Assembly (NCBI GenBank): GCA_021444005.1 | Contig: JABUSB010000001.1 | Span: 276,235 to 340,234 of the forward strand | Length of the DNA stretch: 64,000 nt | Source of the DNA: Malacoplasma sp. | GTDB lineage: Bacteria; Bacillota_I; Bacilli_A; Mycoplasmatales; Mycoplasmoidaceae | Direction of reading: 5' to 3' | Part shown: piece by piece, positions 33,821 to 47,100 of the stretch | Numbering within the stretch: position 1 is the stretch's first letter | Layout of the letters: each line of letters starts with the position of its first letter | The notes under the pieces: generated by a model | Told to the model about the DNA's origin: nothing | The model's input: only the letters and a program-made list of their open reading frames with translations | Database searches by the model: none | Made by a program: the position numbers and the translations under genes

Positions 33821-34585
33821 TTAAAATAAAACAAGAAATTCTTTTAGCAAAATTTGTTTCAAATTAAGCATATCATTTGCAATGGATAATACTTTATAAC
33901 GGTTAATATTAATTAAAGTTTGTTTAGTTGCTTCACAAACTAAGGGAAGAATAATAGTATCGTTAATTCAAATTGCACCAATTGCACTAGATTCATTTTC
34001 ACTTACTGGAATTTTATTAAAGTTTGCAAAACATTCTGGTACATTTGCATTTTCTTTAAATAATAAATTATTTCCTTCAATGTAATTCAAATATTTTTGT
34101 AAAGGTTCTGGTGAATCTTGAATTAAAACTACTTTATAACTTAATTCTTTTAAAATCTCACTTAATTGATTAATTCCTTCTTGGTTAGTTTTTTCAGATA
34201 GCGACACATAAAAAGTGTCATCTATTTGTAAAACATCTTCACTTGATACTAATCCTTCAAAATCAATAAAAAAGATTTTATCTAATGGGTAAAAACGGCT
34301 CAAATGTGCAGTAAGCATTATCTTTTGGTTATTAGTTGCAGGATCACTAAAGTTGTTTAAAATAACACATTTTTCTGTTGCAATACACAATTGGTTTAAT
34401 TTAGAAACAATACAATCTTTTTTGTCCCCTTTTAATTGGTGGACACGAACTGGTACATTTTTAACAAAATGAATTAAGGTTTCGTGCTCTTTAATAACTT
34501 TTAATCTGTCTCCAGCATCAGATGATTCTAAATTTTGATACGGTTTTGCAGGAGTTCTAAATATTGCATAATTAAATTTTTTCAT
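33821..34585 (-). CDS. DDAH/amidinotransferase-fold protein, probably catalytically degenerate
   Basis: A 254-aa protein resembling the guanidino-group-modifying superfamily (dimethylargininase/arginine deiminase). The N-terminus NYAIFRTPAKPYQNLESSDAG matches the DDAH start. The central SEDVLQIDDTFYVSLSEKTNQEG corresponds to 'GGDVL...YVGLSxRTNxxG'. The frame continues past TGA-Trp 33968 to TAA 33821-33823. The C-terminus, however, ends in a Leu/Ile-rich tail without the GG-x-x-C loop carrying the nucleophile, and no histidine is seen where the catalytic one should be. It may be an inactive relative or bind a guanidino compound. The fold call is moderate. Confidence 0.65.
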
Positions 34586-34673
34586 AAAGCTCCAAATAAT
34601 TTATTGTTAATATTATAAATTTTTGGCCTTGAAAATTGCTATAAAAAATGTAATTTAATCTCTTATGGTTACT

Positions 34674-34679
34674 ATAATC
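34674..34679 (+). promoter_or_regulatory. Probable -10 box for the coiled-coil operon
   Basis: TATAAT 84 nt upstream of the first gene (ATG 34764). It would give a leader of about 78 nt with no recognised riboswitch. No obvious Shine-Dalgarno precedes ATG 34764. Confidence 0.45.
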
Positions 34680-34763
34680 AGTTAAGATATATACAATTAA
34701 GAGAAATAAAAGAGAAATTTTTATAATTTCGCATTTATTTTGTTTTGTTTATTGTGTACAAAT

Positions 34764-37700
34764 ATGACTAAAATAGAAAAGAATTATGATGTATTTTTTC
34801 AAAAAAATGCAAAAAACTTTGCCAATGACTATTTTTTGAAAAAAATAAAAAATAACTATGATGTAGTGGGTCAATTTTCATCAGATTTAAAGCAAAAATC
34901 AAGTGATAACCTTACCCCACAAACTAGTGTGAATGGGCAACAAAATAGTGCTACTAATTCTTTATCTTCTAATTCCTTGCAAAATGTCACACAAAACACA
35001 AATATATACCCTTCTATCAATCACGAAATCAAAGATACAAGAACAGTAATTAATGGTGGAAATTCAAACTCTAATCTTGAATCTAAAACTTATGATGTAA
35101 ATCCAATTAATAGTAATTCTGTTGCTGATGTTTTAGTTTCTAATTCTAGTGTTAACGATTTTCAAAACACTAATGTTGATACTGCTGTTGCAGACACTGA
35201 AATTAAAGATGTTACAGAAGACAATTCTGTTAATGTACAAAGCTTAAATGAAACAGATTATGCAGCTGCTGTAACACCAGTTGCTATCGAGCCAGAAAAA
35301 GAAGTTCAAATTCAAGAAGTTGAAGCAATTGCAAACAATTCACAAGATTTTCAAATTGATTCAATTCCTAAAACCTTTGATTCAGATTTTTCAGATTACT
35401 TAGATGATAATAATGATTTTGATTACCAAAATCTTTCTAATCAGTTAGATTATGAAACTAATAATTATGAAAATCTTGATTTGTATGATTATGAATCAAG
35501 TGAAAACCAAATTAACTATTTAAATGAAACTAATGCTAGTTTTGAATCACAAAACACTTCTTTTTATGAAGATGATGAAGGCGAAATTAAAGATATCCAA
35601 AACTTATTATCAAATTTAGATTTGGATATTAATGATCTAAATTCTGATAACCAAGAATTTTTTGAAGATTATTTTAATTATTTAACACGTCAAAAAATTA
35701 AAGAAATTGTTGAGAAAAAAATTGGTTTTTGTGATGAACAAATGCTTGATCAACTACATTCGATTTCAATTGATGAAAATTGAAAAGAATTAGATGTTGA
35801 AAAGTGATTGCTAAATCCAGAAAATATTAAAAACTTTAAAAATAAAAGTGCAGCAATCTCAAATGTTAAAGTTTCTGATTTGAAGTTAAACGAAGTTGAA
35901 TTGCAAAATCAAATTCCTACTTTTAAGTCTTCTAAAATTGAAGATGTTAATGCTTTTGTAATAAATGAATCAAATTCAGTTAAAGAAGTTAATAATACAA
36001 ACAACAACAATACTAATATTGAAACTGCTATCAAAAAAGAAAATGATTTGTTAGAAAAAATTGTTGATATTTTGTCAGCTAACCAAAAAAACCAAAAAGA
36101 TGTCCAAGACAAAATAATTCAAAACAAAACCAATTTTGTAAAACATAACAATTCTAAAAGATACTTTAAACCTAAACACAAAAAGGTTGACCTACCATTA
36201 GAATATTTAATCAAGATTACAAAATTACTAGAAAACAAACAATCTAGAAGCAATCGTCAATCTAATCACAAACAATTCATTAATGTTTCTTCAAATCCAA
36301 ATGACCCAGTTTTAAACAAAATTGGGATTAACCAAAAGCTTTTAGAAACTAAGGTTAATGACAAACTTAGTGTTTTAGAAGAAAAGATTGGTAATTTAAA
36401 CAATAACTTTAGATCTACCTTGATTGAAGAAAACTACCGGGTTTTGTTAATCAATAACCAAACTGAAACTTTAAAAAACTATTTGAATGAAAGATTAGCA
36501 AATCTTAATAAACCAAATCACTTAGTTTACCAACAACCCGGGGTAAATATTGAATTATTAAATTCAAAAAACCACGAAAATAAACCTCATATTAAAGAAA
36601 TTAAAGAAGAAAAAGGTTTAGATAATAAAGATTTAAGCAAAGATCTAAATACTTTTAAACACGAAATTTATAATAAATACAATGATTTAGATTCTAAAGT
36701 TAGTGCATTTAGCCAAATAAATTCAGATATTGCTAATAAATTTAAAGATTTTGAAAACTTAATTAAAACATTTGATAACAAAACTGTGCAAAAACAAACT
36801 AATGGTTTTGTTTTCCAAGAATTTGATTATCTTAATCCAAATGTTGTTAAAAATGATGTTGGATTTTCTAACAACCAAATAAAAGATAATGATATTAAAT
36901 CTGAATTTAATGCTGATTTTTTAAAAAATTTAGATACTAAAGTTGAAGAATTACCAAAAACAGAAGCAAATACTGATTTTAAAACTGATATCATTGATGA
37001 ACTTCTAAATGATAATTTAGCTGATTTTGGTGGACAAATAGACGATATTAAACCAAATTTAATAGCTGAGAAAATCGAAGTTTTTCAGGATAAAAAAGAG
37101 GAATTACTAATAAATGATGATCTTGGATCTGTTGATACTAACACGATAAATAATGTAGAAGAAGACTCACACACTTTATTTGAATTGGATCTTTTTGAAA
37201 ATAATAATGAAATTGATGAAGCTACTGATTCAATTAGTATAGTAGAGCCACAACAAGAAGATTTTGAAAAATCACAATCAGAAGAAGAAAAAGAAGAGGA
37301 AAAAGAAGAAATCTTAAATCTTGATGATACTGATTTTCTTGAATTAAATGAGATGCAAAAATTGTTAAACCAAGAAATTGAAGCAGTAGTTTTAGAAGAT
37401 TATCAAACTGAAAACGAAGTTACAACAAAACCACAAAACGAAGCTAATTACCTTGAAGAGTTTGACACTTATGATTTTAAAATTTGAGACATTACTAATA
37501 ATGATGAACAAGACGATAATTTAGAATTCAATCAAATTGATTTAAACAATAGTGATGATTTTGAAAACTTCTATGTTGATAATGAATCAAATACAGAAGA
37601 TACAAATTTTTCAAATCAAGCTACAAGTGATTTTGAAAATGATTTCAAAATAGTTTATGAAAGCAATGACGTTAGTGATGAATTTAATGTTTTAGTAGAC

Positions 37701-38579
37701 AACAACAATTCAGAAGAAACTAAAGTTGAAAATGAAATTAGTTTTGTAATTGATGAATTTGATGTTTTTGAAAATGTTGATTCACAAGAAGCAGAAGACC
37801 AAAAAAAAAGCACACAAAACACTAGTTTAGATTTGCTTGAAAATGATGCTGAAACAATTGATTATGAATTTGATGAAGACAAGATTTTAGATAATCTTAA
37901 CAAACTTGAAGACCAAGAATTAGAATTTGCAATTAGTGATAACCAAGATTTTGCAGTTAATGATCTTGTTGCTGAAGATAAATTGAGTAATGAGTGTTTA
38001 GAATTAGAAGCAACAAAATTTGTAAATTATGAAAATAAATTTATGTCTTATGTTGGTGTTACTCGAATTAACACCAATGAGTTTAAGCAAAATATTTCAA
38101 ATGATGGTTTAGATGATATCAATGCTTCTACAAATTCAGAAGAAAGCAGCATTAGTGACCTTAGTTTAGATAACTTAGAAGAAACTAAGTTAAATCAAGT
38201 AAACACAATGCCTCAAACACAAGAATTTGACCAATTTGAAGGTGACAAAGAAACTAAAATTGATTTTTTGAGCGATCCAATGGAAAACACATTGTTTGTC
38301 GATTACCAAAACAACTACTGGTTAGATGAAAATATTGTAACAAAGAGCAATAATGACAATTATAATTTTAATTTAAAGGAGTATCAATCAGAAAAGGATG
38401 AGAGCAAAAAATTAATTAAGAATCAAATTTTTGAAAAAAATGAATCTGAAATTGAAACTTTAAAAAATGAAATGCTTGAAGAATTAGATGATGTAATTCA
38501 AGATTTAAGGAATTTAAATGTCAAAGAAGGCCAAATTACCGGTTTTGAAGATTTGAAAATTAAAGTAAGAAATATTTAG
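34764..38579 (+). CDS. Large acidic Asn/Asp-rich protein, first gene of the coiled-coil operon
   Basis: A 1,271-aa protein of unknown family. An in-frame TTG 24 nt upstream is possible, but ATG 34764 gives a clean start MTKIEKNYDV. The first 330 residues are low-complexity, rich in Asn, Ser and Asp. A basic island of Lys/Arg/His lies around residues 455-500, followed by a short predicted coiled coil (about 530-580). Then come several hundred strongly acidic residues, including a Glu/Lys run near 830-850, and a final helical segment (ESEIETLKNEMLEELDDVI). TGA codons at 35781, 35805 and 37485 are Trp. There is no signal peptide or membrane helix. The next gene starts 9 nt after its stop. A structural role is inferred from composition and neighbours only. 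Confidence 0.82.
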
Positions 38580-38588
38580 AGATTGATT

Positions 38589-41500
38589 ATGAAATACGTT
38601 AATTTAGAGAAAATTAGAGAAGTTTTATTAAAAATAAGTCAGAAAAAACAAAATATTGAAAATACTTATTTTCAAACTTTGACTCACTTTAACGAAATTC
38701 TAAAATCTGATCCAAATAATAAAGACTTACTTATCAAAATTAGTGTTCGCAAAAAAACTTTAGATGACTCTGTTAACAAAATCATTATTTATTTAGAAAA
38801 TTTAACAATCGCATTATCTAATGCTTTTGAACAAATTAGTAATAATCAAGAATTATTAGATGATGGCGAAAATCAAGAATACTTGATTACAAAACCAATT
38901 ACCCCACAAGATTTAGACACTCAATTCGAATATGAAAAAGAATTAAGAAATTACAAAAGTAGTCAATCATTAGATTTTAGTATCTTGGAAAAAGAAGCTA
39001 GTGAATATGACAAAATCTCTAGCGTTTTTGATACTGTTATTAATGAAATTAATAAAGAATTTGAATATAGTGCCCCAAAAGAAGTGCGTAATGGACTAAT
39101 GAATGATAGTGAATATGTTTTTGATGACAAGTTGAATTTAATTGAAACTAGTCTTAGAAATGAAATTGAAAACAATTCAGTTGGTACTAAATTCTTGGAA
39201 GAGCAAAACAAATATTTAATGGATACATTAAATAAAGTTGCTACACAAAATGCTTTAACCCCACAAGGTAAAAACTTAGATAGTGAATTATATTTTTCAA
39301 CACTTGATAAAACTGTAAATGCTGCAGTTGAAAAATTTGGTGTTGCTTCTGAAAAGATGAGCAATGCAATTAATGTTTTATCAATTAACCAAATTGAAAG
39401 CCTTGAAAAATTATCCCTTCCATTAATTAAATCTCTTGAATCTACTTTGAAATCATTGACTCAAGATTTAGAAGTTACTAGAAATGAAAACAACTATTAT
39501 CGTACGCAATTGGATGAATATGCTAAAACAATTGCTGTGCTTCAAAAAGAAAACAATCTTAAAGAAAATGAGTTAAAAAGTTCTTATGATTCTTGACTTT
39601 CAAATTCAAGAAGAGTGAGTGAATTAGAAGAAATTGTTAATGAGCAATCTAATGACATTAAGTCATTTTATGAAGAAAAAAATGACATTATCACAATGCT
39701 TGAACAAAAAATTGTTGATACTGGGAAATTTATCAACAACATTATTTATGAAAAAGAATTATTAATTGAACAAAATTCGAATTTATTTGATGAAGTGAAC
39801 CGCTTAAAACAACAAGTATCTGGTGATTTAGATGGTTATATTAACACAATTTCACTTCAAGATTTAGTAGAAAAAGAGGCTAATAAAATTGTTGAATCCA
39901 AGATTCAAAGTTTAGTTAACCGTTACAAAGAAGAATTAGAACAAATTAAATCAGATTCGATAAGTTACTTTTTAAGTGTTAAAGATAATGATGAAAGAAT
40001 TTTTGAAAAACTAATTGAAGAAAAAGAACAAAACCAAAATGATGTAAGTGATGCTGTAAAAACACTTGAAACAAAAATTCAAAAGTTGGAAGCAAAGTGA
40101 GAGTACGACGCAAAACTAAAACAATCAACACAAGACTCATTAAATGATTTGAATTTATTGTTGGGTGAAGGACCATATTCGATGGTAGAACAAGAAAAAA
40201 CTTTTCTATCTTCTAAGTTTGACAAATTAGAACAAAGAATTGAAGAATCACTTGAAAGAGTCAAAACTTTAGAAGACGAAAAAGAGAAAGCACCAAAGCC
40301 AAAAACTTTTGATGAATCACAATTGGATGATCTAATTTTAAGTTCAAAAATTTATGGTGATATTACTAACCAACTTGTTCACAAAGACTTTGAAATTGAT
40401 GCCCTAAAATCTGAAAATTTTAGAATCCACCAAGAAAATTTAGCAATTAGTAGTGTACTTGATGAAACAATTGCCAAAATTGCTTCTAACAGCAATAAAA
40501 TGAGTGAAATTGAAACTTTGTTAACTAAACAAGAATATGAATTTATGATGCTTGATGAAGAAAAGAATCGGGTAATTGATAAATTGTATAATGCAATTAA
40601 TAAACAAGATGCAACTGCGGTTGAACAAATTGACAATTTAACAATTTTAAACAAATATGACTTTTCTAAATTTGCCAAATCAACAATTGATGACTATTTT
40701 CAAAAAAATGAAAATAGTCAAGTTCCAAGAGTTGATTTGTTAGATTATGTGAAACAAGAAGTGGCTAAAGTGATTGATGAAGAAATTGATGCACTAAAAG
40801 CACAATATGAACAAAAACTTAAAGCACTTGATGAAAAATATGATTACACACTGTTGCCTAAATTTAGACAACCTGTAATTTTTTCTCAACAGCCTTTTAG
40901 CAAAACAATCACTTTAGATTTTCCAAAGATTGATGATAAATATTTTGATTTAGAAGAAAATCTAGAGCTAAAAAAAGATTTACAAGAATATTTTGAATCT
41001 TTAAAGAATACAAATGAAGACATTGTAGTTGAAGAACAAATTGTTGATGAAGACCAAGAAACTCAAGAATTTGATAAACCTACTCTTAACTATGAATACA
41101 TTGGGGAACAAGACAACTTATTAGATGTTACTTTTGAAAAACAATTAAATCCTTGGGAAGAAAAAGAACAAACTCCACAAGTTGTTAAAAAAGCAGTTAA
41201 CAAAATTATTAAACACACAATCACAAACCCTAAAGAGAATGAATTAATTTTCAAACTTTCTAACCGTAATGATGATTTAGAAAACAAAATTAAAAATTTA
41301 CAAAAAATTATTAATGACAAATTCAATCAAGAAATTCAAAAGAACCGTGAAAAAATTGAATTAACTTATAACCAACCAGTTGTAGAATCTGCTCCAATTG
41401 AGTTTATTGCACCAGACTATGCAGCTATTCACAAAGATCTTTATAGTAACCAAATCAACCAAAATCAAACAATTAACAACAACCTTCAAAAAATGCTTGT

Positions 41501-41762
41501 TGATTTTAAAGTTGAACAAAACCAACAACTTGATAATTTAAATCAAAAAATTGATAGCATTAACAAAAACATTAGTGAAACACACATTAGTAATGAATCA
41601 AACTGAAGTGTTTTCGAAAATAGTCTTAAGGAGAACAATAATTCACTTTTAGAAAGAGAAATCATTAATAGTACTAACAGGCTTTTAAATTTAGAAAAAG
41701 AATTACTAGTTTTAGAAACTGAAATTATTAATGAGGAAAAGAAAGTTATTGTGGAATTGTAG
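38589..41762 (+). CDS. Coiled-coil protein, second gene of the operon
   Basis: A 1,057-aa protein, mostly helical coiled coil, starting MKYVNLEKIREVLLKIS. Long heptad stretches cover about residues 300-480 and 500-640, interrupted by acidic linkers (about 780-850). The segment around 39621 (SELEEIVNEQSNDIKSFYEE) matches the signature found repeatedly in the 3,256-aa protein of this operon. The last 150 residues return to Gln/Asn-rich coiled coil. TGA codons at 39594, 40098 and 41604 are Trp; the gene ends at TAG 41760-41762. The next ATG follows after a single nucleotide, implying translational coupling. No enzyme motif, signal peptide or membrane helix seen. Confidence 0.83.
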
Positions 41763-41763
41763 T

Positions 41764-44100
41764 ATGAACGAACGAGAAATAAATAAAAGCTTTTTGTATA
41801 ACAGAATTGATGAATTCAAAAAGAAGTATACTGAGTTGTTAATGCAACTTGATAATTCTTCAATTTTGAATCTTGATAAATTTAACAACATTGAAGATTT
41901 TCAAAACAATGATAATGTTTTTGCATTATTAAAGGAAAATGAACAAGTTGCTAAAAATTTAGTAGTAATTCGTGAAAGTATTAAGAATAAGTTAATTAAC
42001 TTACAATTTTTAGCTGCCAAATCAAAAAACGAAAATGCAGATGCATATGCAAATCTTTATGACTTTGATGTTTTAAATGATGTTCGTCACTACTATGAAT
42101 CAAGTTTTTCTAAAAACCAAATGCAACAAATTTTAAATGATATTGATACTGCAATGTCAAAAATTGAGCAAATGTCAACTTTCATTGAACAAAAAGTAAT
42201 TCCAAAATTGAATCAAGAAGAAGAGCAAAATAAGGAATTAGCAGTTTTACTTAATGAGTCTCAAAAAAGAATTGAGGAATTGTTAACTGAAAAACAAATT
42301 GATCAAAAAACAATTGCTGATCTTTCTCATGCTAATAATGAACTTGAAACTGAATATCACAAATTTGTTGATATGTGAATTGAATTAAACCAAAAAATAA
42401 TTAGTCTTGAAGGACTAATTGATGAAAATGATATTCACAACCGGGAAATTTCTGAAGAAAAAGACAAAATCATTGATTCTTTAGAAAAGAAAATTAATGA
42501 ACTAATGTTGGATTTAGACCCAACCCACATTAGTACTTTTAACCAAGACAATAGCCCAGTTAAAATTTGTGAAGCATTTGTTGGTTTTATTTCAAGAATT
42601 TTTAATGAGTCTTTAAAATGTGTTTACACTTTTGAAAATAACTATTCTTGTAAAATCAAAGATTTTAATAAATACCGTGATTTGCTAACCAAAGATTTAA
42701 CAAACTCAAAAGTTAGAAATGACGCTAGTCAAACATTAATTACTAACCTTTCTAAAAATGATTTTGTTGATGTTGAAAAAGATGATATTTTTGAATTTTT
42801 AAATTTACTAAGAGACATTAAAAATCTAGTTGCATTTAAAGAATATCTAAATCTTAATTTTGTTAATTGTTTTGAAAACATTGAACAAGTTTTTGTTTAT
42901 TTACTAGATGAATTTAAATTAGTTTTAATGGATGAAGCTGATGTTTTATCAAAACGAAGTGTTAAAAGATTAAATAGCTTTATTGTCCAAATTGAAAGCT
43001 ATTTAGAAAAAGTTTCTGTTTTGAAAAGTCAATTTATTTTTTTCATTGATTCATTAAATAGTTTTGTTAACAATACTAATTTTGATATGGTAGACATCAA
43101 ACCTTATTGAGCTGAAGCGGCTTATGGTTTTAATGAAATTTTAATCAAGGTTAACAAAGACTTTTTCACAATTATTAAACTAATGCAAATGTTTTTTGCA
43201 TATTTAAGATATTGAAACAGCGGAGATTTAAACCAAGTGGATTATGAATTTAGTCAAATCTTTAACCAATTACAAGACTTAAGTTTGAATCAAGATTTAA
43301 ATAAATTGCAATATGCTCCAATTCAAAAAAAGCAAACACAAATTAAAGACTATGAAGTAAAGCAAATTCCTGTTGAAACAGAAATTGAAGTTGAAGCAGA
43401 AGAAGTTGAAGCAAATGTTGAAGTTTTAAATTTAGTAGAAGACAATAGTGCAACAATTAGTGAAAACGACTCTGAAGAATCACTATCAAATGACATCAAT
43501 TCTTTCTTTAATGAACTTCAAAAAAATTATGATGTTGAAAATAATGTTGCAAAATCTAAAGAAGACTTTGAAAAGTTTATTAATAACTTTGAACAAAAAG
43601 TTAATTTTGATCAAAACATAATTAAAGCTGATGCTAATGAAGTTGATGATTTTGAAAAAGACCTTGATAAACAATTAAATGATTTAGCTGATTCTGATTT
43701 ATTAAAAAGCTATATTGGTGGTGAAAAATTACAACAACAAATTAGTGACTTTACAACATTTGCCACAAAGATATTTAAAGATTTAGAAAAAACAGATTTG
43801 GATCTTGAAGTTAAAGAATTTGCAAAAAAACAATTGTATGAAATTTTTGTGAATGAAAAGATTTCTGTCAAAAATAAACTAATTGCAATTGAAAAGATTT
43901 TGAAGGAAATTTTTAAAGACCAATATTATAAAAAATCCTTCTGTTATTGGATCATAACCTTTAAAAAATATTTGTTAGATAAAAAATACAATATAAATTT
44001 AAAATTAAAGATAGTTAAATCAAAATTAACAAAATTAAAAATTCTAATTGATTTAGAAAATGAAGCAAATTTCTTAAGTTTGTTTGAAAATGAGGCTTAA
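41764..44100 (+). CDS. Coiled-coil protein, third gene of the operon
   Basis: A 778-aa protein of unknown family. I use ATG 41764 (MNEREINKSFLYNRIDE), 1 nt after the previous stop; a longer in-frame extension would overlap the upstream gene. Residues about 130-250 are coiled coil, with SLEGLIDENDIHNREISEEK weakly matching the operon signature. A middle region (about 260-520) looks more globular, rich in Phe, Tyr and Asn. An acidic linker follows at about 540-600, and then a helical, basic C-terminus. TGA codons at 42376, 43108 and 43213 are Trp. The next gene begins 20 nt downstream. Confidence 0.82.
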
Positions 44101-44120
44101 TTTGGGAAAGTGAGAATGCT

Positions 44121-47100
44121 ATGAAAAACAATAAAAAAAATACAAATAAAATTAGTGAATTGAAACAAAAATTAAAGAATGTTGTTGAAGAATTTTACGA
44201 TATTGAAAGTGATAAAGCAAATTATGATTTGTTTGATCTCTCATCCGATAATGAAAAATTCTTAGAACAACAAAATTTGGAACTTGATAAAAGTTTAACA
44301 GCAATCGAGGAAGATAATTCAAAGCTTTTCTCAAATGTTTATGCTCTCAAACAAGAAGTTGAAAAAGCACTAGCTAGTTTAGACAAAGATTCTCATTTTT
44401 TGAACCTTTTCAAACAATTTATTAATTTTCAGCAGAATAACAAATTAAGTGATTTTGATTTTTCAAATGAAGATATCAAAAAAGATAATTTTGACAACTT
44501 GCACAACTCTAATATTTCATCTCTAAAGGATGAAATTTTGCAATTATTAAAAATTGAAGACAAAACTGCAAAAGAATTAGATTCTAAAAGTGATTCTAAT
44601 CAAAACCAATTAAACTTAGAAAACTACATTTCTTTAAATTTATTTAATTCTTTACAAGATGTTTTTGAAAAAGAAAATGCCAAAATTGCTGTAATCAAAG
44701 AATCATTGCAAGATTTTGTAAATGATTTATCACTTGATAAATTTAATAGCTTTGAAAATCAAAACAAAATTAGCAATAAGATCAAAACTTTAAAAAATGA
44801 GTTTTTTAGAAATATTAATGCTGTTTTTGAAAACAATGATGCCGTTTCAACTCGCAAAGAAGCTAAAATTGTTAAAGATAGTTATAAAAACACAATTACT
44901 TCTTTATATGATGAATTAGAAAAAAAATTAATTAGCTTTATTGAAAGCAATTCTTTCAATAGTGCACCAACCTTGATTGAGCAATCTAAAAACTATGTTG
45001 ATGTTAGCAATATTGATGTTTTATTTAAAGAAATTAGTGAATTAGAAAATAAGATCAATCTTCTTAAAGCTTCACACAACACTACTGACTTTTTTAGTGA
45101 ATTACTAAAGAATTTTTTGTTTTTAAATAAGATTGATGAAAGCTCAATTAAAAAAGAATTAGATGACAGATATTTTGAAATTTGTGAAAAATTTATTAAA
45201 AACATTGAATTAAAAAATAGCATTATTAAAAAATCAATTGATAATTTCAATGTTTACATTGTTGATAACTGTCTAAACTATGTTAGAAAAATTAATGATT
45301 TTTATGCTAATTTCAAAATTAATAATGCAAATTTAAATAGTATTGAATTATCAAACAATAATTTCTTTATTCAAAAAGCAATTGAATGTTTTGAAAGTTT
45401 AGCAAATAAATCAAAAGCCATTTTTGATGAATTAGCAATACTTAGCTCTAAATTACTTAGTGACATCTCTTTAGAATCTTTTAAAAATAAGCAAATTGAT
45501 TTTTCTTGTTTCATTAACTTAATCCAACAAAATGTTAAAACTTTTTCAAAAAACATTGAAATGGTTATAACAAGTTTTAGTAATGAAGTTAACAAACTTA
45601 CAGGATTGCCAATTTCTGGTATTGAATTGATTCGTAACGAAATCCCTGCTAAGGTTAGTGAAGTTTTAAGCTTTATTTCAAAAGTTCCTTTAGAACTTGA
45701 AGAAATTTTAGCAGATGCAAAATCAGCTAACATTGATTTTTACAAATTTAAATTTTCAAAATTAGAGCACGTTTACAACATATTACAAAACTATAAAATT
45801 GAAACAATTGATAGCAATTTGGGCTACAACCAATCTAATAATTATATTGATGTAAGATTAGAACGTTTGGAAAGACAATATTCTAAAATCTTTAATTTGT
45901 TAGACCCAATTGCTGCAAGCATTAATAAACCAAATCAAGAGTTGCAAAATTTTAAACAAAATATTGACCAAAAAATTGATGATTTAATCAATAAGTTAGC
46001 ATCTGATCGTAAAGATTATGAAACCGAGCATAATGATATTATTCGTGAAATTCTTAAACAAAATGAAATGGGTAAAGAAAACGTTATTAATATCATTAAA
46101 AGTTTTGAAGAAAAAAAATTACATTTAATCTCAGAAGAAGCGCAAAAAAGAGTTATTGAAAACAGTAGTAAGTTAGTCGAATTAGAAAACTTGCTAGCTT
46201 TACAAAACCAAGAAATTGAAAGTTTATTATCAGAAAAAAATGAATTCATTAGTGAAATAGAAGATATTTTAATTCACAAAAAACACAAATTAACTGATGA
46301 AAAAATTGCTGATCTAAAAGGATCAATCAATGAAGTTATTACAACATTCAATAACCGGATTTCTGATTTTGAATATAATTTAGATCGCAAACTAAGTTCA
46401 ATTGATTTAGAAGCAGTTTTGGAAGATTCACAAAATACACAACAAAAAGAGTTGTTAAACGAAATTGAACAACGTTTAACTGCAAATTATGGAATTGTTA
46501 AAGAACACGTTAAACAAGACTTTAACCAAATTCTAGATAGTGTTAATAACTTAAATGTCGCTTATGCTGAATTTGCTAATAAAACCCCAAACTATGAATC
46601 ACGATTCAATGAAATTAATGAACAATTTAGCCAATTCTCATTCTTGTTAAAAAACATTACTGAAGCACTACAAGCTAAAAACAGCGAGCAATACGAAGAA
46701 GTTAATGAATTAGTTAAGAGTTTAAATACTAAATTTGAAGGCTTAATCCAAGGGTTAAAAGAAGAAAACAGCAAAACTTCTGCATTATTTAATAAAAATG
46801 CCAACAAGGCTAGTAAAAGACTGAAAAGTATCTTTAATAAATCAATTTCTGAAATTAATGAGAAATTCAACACTTTATTATCTGAAGTAAAACAAGAAAA
46901 CAAATCACTTGAAATTAAACAAAGTGATGTTTTAGATACAGTAATTGCATCTAACCAAGCTCAAAAAGAACAAATTGCTTTCTTGATTAATGAAATTAGC
47001 AACATCAACCGTGACTTCTTATCTGAAATGGAAGCAAAACGAATTAATTCTGAAAACCAAAAACTCATTGAACTTGAAAGATTAATTAATTTACAAAATG

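Noticed and set aside
34740-34763. Upstream TTG start for the first coiled-coil gene
   Set aside because: ATG 34764 is in the same frame and begins a hydrophilic N-terminus like that of its neighbours; the extension MFCLLCTN has no support. It is kept only as a possibility because neither start has a Shine-Dalgarno.
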